Positions 41,469 through 43,805 of a stretch of 43,805 bases of DNA are shown here, piece by piece. A program made the translations under genes and the position numbers. The notes under the pieces are model-generated. The model was not told the DNA's origin. It saw only the letters and a list, made by a program, of their open reading frames with translations, and did no database searches. Source of the DNA: Euryarchaeota archaeon UBA173 (GTDB lineage: Archaea; Thermoplasmatota; Poseidoniia; Poseidoniales; Thalassarchaeaceae); the NCBI GenBank assembly GCA_002498925.1, contig DAJH01000040.1:1-43805 (forward strand). Reading direction: 5' to 3'. Each line of letters opens with the position of its first letter. The first letter of the stretch is position 1.

Positions 41469-41477
41469 GATATTTAG
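41469..41477 (+). promoter_or_regulatory. TATA-like box for the permease gene
   Basis: GATATTTAG is centred 27 bases before ATG 41500. This supports ATG 41500 as a leaderless start and argues against the GTG at 41479, which would lie upstream of the expected transcription start. Confidence 0.5.
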
Positions 41478-41499
41478 GGTGTTCACAGTTCGACGGGCC

Positions 41500-42903
41500 A
41501 TGGTGAGTCAAGAACAGGTAGTATTGGGAATCTTCATCCTCTCGTTTGCATTAATTCTTTCAGAGGTAGTGCATAGAACAATAGCCGCTTGGTTCGGCTC
41601 TGTCATGATGCTACTTTACGGTCATTGGACAGGGGTATTCCACCTTCACGAAGAATACAACTCCGCCGGTCAGTTAATCGACACTTACACGCTTGAGCAT
41701 ACCATGTTGGGATGGATTGAGTGGGAAGTTATTGGCCTATTGCTGGGGATGATGATTTTCGCCTCAATTTTGGAATTATGCGGGTTCTTCGAGTATGTCG
41801 CTATCAAGGCTTCCAAGATGAGCAGGGGCGACCCTTGGAGGTTGATAGTCCTGCTCGGAACCTTCACCACATTGCTATCTCTTGTCATCGACAATGTCAC
41901 TGCGATCATCATTATCGCTCCTGTGACTTTGAGAATCTGCAATAAATTGGAAATCAATCCAGTCCCCCCCTTGCTCGCAGAGGCAATCCTGTCCGACACC
42001 GGCGGAGTAGCATCGATGGTAGGCGACCCTCCCAATGTCATGATTGCTGCAGCCGCTGCCGACGCAACTCCTGCCTTGGAAGCGTTCTCTTTCAATGGCT
42101 TTCTTTTCAAGCTGGGTATTCTAACATTCATTGCATGGGTCGCAACTCTGACTTACTTCAGGTGGTACTACAAGGACTGGGCGGAGCAGAAGTCACCACA
42201 CGTCGACCTCCTTATGGAAGAGGACGAGTGGGATGCAATCAACGACAAGCAGCTGATGTATACAACTCTCTTCATTCTCGGTATGACCGTAGTGGCGTTC
42301 TCCGCTAAGTCCCTTCTGGATCTGGAGATAGAGATTGATGGGATAGCTCTAGCAGGTGCTGGTTTCGCACTGATCGCTGCCAGGCCGGGGGAAGAAATCA
42401 GAGAAGGATTCATCAATGACGTAGTAGAGAAGGTTGAATGGCAAGCGTTGCTGTTCTTTGTAGGACTATTCTTGCTAGTTGGGGGAATTGGCGATGTCGG
42501 CTATCTCGATCAGGTCGCCAACTGGATTTTCGATAACTTCGGTGACGATGAAGTCAAGCTCGCCATAGCCATCATCTGGGTCTCTGCAATAGCCAGTGCC
42601 CTGATCGACAACATCCCGTTCACAGCAGCCATGATTCCGGTAATCTTCAGCATCACCGAGGCCAGTGGAGGGACTCTGAGCCCAGAGCCCCTACTATGGG
42701 CACTGGCAATGGGGGCCGGATTCGGTGGAAATGCGACTCCGATTGGATCCAGCGCCAATGTGATGACTGTAGCAATCAGTGAGCGTTCGCCGTATCCGAT
42801 AACCACGAGGGAATGGGTCAGAGCAGGGTTTCCCGTCATGCTGATCACATGCTGTGTGGCGACCGTATTCATGTACTTCTTCCATGGTGCATTGTACGCC
42901 TGA
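41500..42903 (+). CDS. ArsB/NhaD-type (SLC13-like) membrane ion transporter
   Basis: The product has 467 residues from ATG 41500 (MVSQEQVVLGIFILSFALIL) with about eleven or twelve hydrophobic helices. It shows the two-fold repeat of the ion transporter superfamily: LSLVIDNVTAIIIIAPVTL with MVGDPPNVMI in the first half, and ASALIDNIPFTAAMIPVI with GFGGNATPIGSSANVM in the second. DN(V/I)xxTA and GxxxNxxIGxxAN motifs occur in arsenite (ArsB), Na+/H+ (NhaD) and P-protein transporters. A hydrophilic acidic loop (VDLLMEEDEWDAINDKQ) separates the halves. The substrate cannot be fixed from sequence; for a marine archaeon Na+/H+ exchange is plausible, and no ars genes are nearby. Confidence 0.85.
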   Translation: MVSQEQVVLGIFILSFALILSEVVHRTIAAWFGSVMMLLYGHWTGVFHLHEEYNSAGQLIDTYTLEHTMLGWIEWEVIGLLLGMMIFASILELCGFFEYVAIKASKMSRGDPWRLIVLLGTFTTLLSLVIDNVTAIIIIAPVTLRICNKLEINPVPPLLAEAILSDTGGVASMVGDPPNVMIAAAAADATPALEAFSFNGFLFKLGILTFIAWVATLTYFRWYYKDWAEQKSPHVDLLMEEDEWDAINDKQLMYTTLFILGMTVVAFSAKSLLDLEIEIDGIALAGAGFALIAARPGEEIREGFINDVVEKVEWQALLFFVGLFLLVGGIGDVGYLDQVANWIFDNFGDDEVKLAIAIIWVSAIASALIDNIPFTAAMIPVIFSITEASGGTLSPEPLLWALAMGAGFGGNATPIGSSANVMTVAISERSPYPITTREWVRAGFPVMLITCCVATVFMYFFHGALYA

Positions 42904-42939
42904 CCGCCATTATGAAGCAACAGACCCCCTCGGGGGGTC

Positions 42940-43302
42940 ATGCCCGAATGCGTGGTTTGCGGTTTGGTGACCTCTTCTTCGTCATGCCCAGTTTGCGGAA
43001 GTACGCCATCCGATGAGTTAGAAATATCACAACCTCCTACTTCCGGGGATTCTGAGAACGGAAACACGCTGCCATTCGGTCTAGATACGGAAACGGAAGG
43101 ATCGCGACATTCGTCAATCCCTTTCGGCTTAGAAAAAACCCCAGAAAAAACTGAAACCAATATATTGGCCTTCGGATTGGATAACTCTCCATTGGAAGGC
43201 GAAACGAGAGGACAAAAAGCCGTAACTAGCGAGCAGTCCGGGGATAAATCCACGAATCATTTACTGTTTGGCTTATCCCATTCTCCCTTAAATGACGAAT
43301 AA
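42940..43302 (+). CDS. zinc-ribbon protein with 16-residue FGL repeats
   Basis: The product has 120 residues. The N-terminus MPECVVCGLVTSSSSCPVCG is a compact zinc ribbon (Cys4, 7, 16, 19). The rest is hydrophilic, rich in Ser, Glu, Thr and Pro and probably disordered, except for four FGL motifs at residues 46-48, 62-64, 78-80 and 110-112, each preceded by P/A/L and a small hydrophobic residue. Spacings are 16, 16 and 32, so a fourth unit at about 94 has lost its motif. I know no family with this pattern. Short hydrophobic motifs repeated on a flexible tail usually dock on a folded partner. The gene follows the permease after 36 bases and is the last before the rRNA leader. Confidence 0.65.
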   Translation: MPECVVCGLVTSSSSCPVCGSTPSDELEISQPPTSGDSENGNTLPFGLDTETEGSRHSSIPFGLEKTPEKTETNILAFGLDNSPLEGETRGQKAVTSEQSGDKSTNHLLFGLSHSPLNDE

Positions 43303-43319
43303 TCCGTCACCGTGGTCCC

Positions 43320-43324
43320 TTTTT
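43320..43324 (+). terminator. T-run terminator candidate before the rRNA leader
   Basis: Five T's lie 18 bases after the stop of the FGL-repeat gene, in an otherwise mixed sequence. They would separate that transcript from the 23S transcription unit. Confidence 0.35.
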
Positions 43325-43573
43325 CACACTCAAATGTGGGCCTAGTACCCCGGTTACTTCATATACCGAATGTAGGTCGCCGGGATGCTTTATGTGCTCC
43401 TTGGTACATCGCGTACCAGGGTAAGAGGTTGAGGCCGCTCCGCCCCGCGGGGAGACGGAATGGCCAGAGAAACCTGAATTGATATGCCTGGAATACCAGA
43501 GGAATCAATCCTCCACTATCTAATAGTGGAGAGGCGATTAAAACTCATACAGGTGGGTATGTGGAATCACAAG
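43325..43573 (+). other. 23S rRNA leader with two perfect or near-perfect hairpins
   Basis: No protein-coding frame or 16S rRNA sequence is visible in these 249 bases. TTCATATAC (43358-43366) is a possible TATA element. Hairpin 1 is 43400-43420: CTTGGTAC pairs with GTACCAGG (one T-G wobble) around ATCGC. Hairpin 2 is 43511-43531: CTCCACTAT pairs exactly with ATAGTGGAG around CTA. A GC-rich stretch (CCGCCCCGCGGGGAG) lies at about 43440-43453. These may be processing or antitermination structures of pre-23S RNA. The long stem that brings 23S ends together cannot be judged because the 3' end is outside the window. Confidence 0.5.
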
Positions 43574-43805
43574 ATGCTACAACCCGACTGGGGGATGGCT
43601 CGGCTCGAGAGCCGAAGAAGGTCGTGACAAGCTGCGATAAGTCGCGGGGAGAGGCATGAATCTCATGGATCCGCGAATTACCGAATTGGACCTCCTGGCA
43701 CTCAGTGCCATTCCTCTTTATTGTAGGAAAGGGAACCCCCCGAACTGAAGCATCTCAGTAGGGGGAGGAATAGAAATCAACAGAGATTCCGTTAGTAGTG
43801 GCGAA
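43574..43805 (+). rRNA. 23S ribosomal RNA, 5' part, running off the window
   Basis: The sequence GGGGGATGGCTCGGCTCGAG followed by GCCGAAGAAGGTCGTGACAA and GCTGCGATAAGTCGCGGGGA is the conserved 5' end of archaeal 23S rRNA (helices of domain I). Further in, GAACTGAAGCATCTCAGTA, GAAATCAACAGAGATTCCG and TTAGTAGTGGCGAA match universal 23S segments (bacterial GAACTGAAACATCTAAGTA, AGAAATCAACCGAGATTCC, AGTAGCGGCGA). The 5' end is set at about 43574 by analogy, with an error of a few bases. Only the first ~230 bases of the gene are present. No 16S gene or tRNA precedes it. Confidence 0.95.

Noticed and set aside
42510..43253. Long open frame on the minus strand opposite the permease and FGL gene
   Set aside because: It is antisense to a strongly conserved transporter with clear motifs, and its translation shows no recognisable domain or coding-like composition.

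Overview
The window looks like a chromosomal segment of a marine euryarchaeon, most likely Marine Group II (Candidatus Poseidoniales) or a close Thermoplasmatota relative. The archaeal markers are S15 of the archaeal type, archaeosine synthase, type II (archaeal) GAPDH, archaeal PheT, GluRS and RNase HII, UPF0201, RNase P component 4 next to a YhbY/CRM protein, and several start codons sitting about 25-29 bases after a TATA-like box (leaderless style). The lineage also fits several very large secreted or membrane-anchored Asp-rich proteins, and a 23S rRNA gene with no 16S gene upstream in at least 43 kb. The species-level assignment is inference.

Layout. 1-14487 is rich in surface proteins: the C-terminal end of a subtilase, a 1429-residue beta-helix membrane protein, an 850-residue winged-helix/STAND ATPase/TPR regulator, a WalJ-type metallo-beta-lactamase-fold hydrolase on the minus strand, a 1914-residue secreted protein built from calcium-loop repeats with a probable beta-propeller inserted, and a small hypothetical. 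14484-18422 holds a two-helix membrane protein, a pyroglutamyl-peptidase/Nudix fusion, UPF0201, a zinc-ribbon membrane protein and DnaJ. 18426-25879 holds two more membrane-anchored surface proteins on the minus strand flanking a plus-strand block of archaeosine synthase, ribosomal protein S15 and a degenerate RecJ/Cdc45-like protein. 25950-30523 is a minus-strand run (surface protein, RNase HII, GluRS). 30607-34147 holds a 61-residue protein, PheT and an unusual GXGXG-domain protein. 34262-43302 is all plus strand: GAPDH, a 1596-residue membrane-anchored subtilase, adenylate kinase, RNase P component 4, a YhbY-like RNA-binding protein, an ArsB/NhaD-type permease and a zinc-ribbon protein with FGL repeats. 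The 5' part of 23S rRNA starts near 43574.

How the genes fit together. The surface set (two subtilases, beta-helix, calcium-repeat and three other anchored proteins) suits a cell that degrades or binds proteins and polysaccharides outside the membrane. The housekeeping set covers translation (two tRNA synthetases, S15, tRNA and rRNA modification or processing proteins), nucleotide metabolism and glycolysis/gluconeogenesis. The genome is compact: three convergent pairs share a four-base stop overlap, and many co-directional genes overlap or abut.

The points most worth checking are: RNase P component 4, which has no ATG/GTG/TTG start and lies in frame right behind the adk stop codon; the pyroglutamyl peptidase-Nudix fusion; the exact 16-residue FGL repeat protein beside the rRNA gene; the GXGXG protein with a degenerate barrel-like C-terminal half; the DHH-like protein that has lost its metal-binding residues; and a perfect inverted repeat between two divergent genes. 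I saw no CRISPR array, insertion sequence, prophage, tRNA gene or clear defence system.
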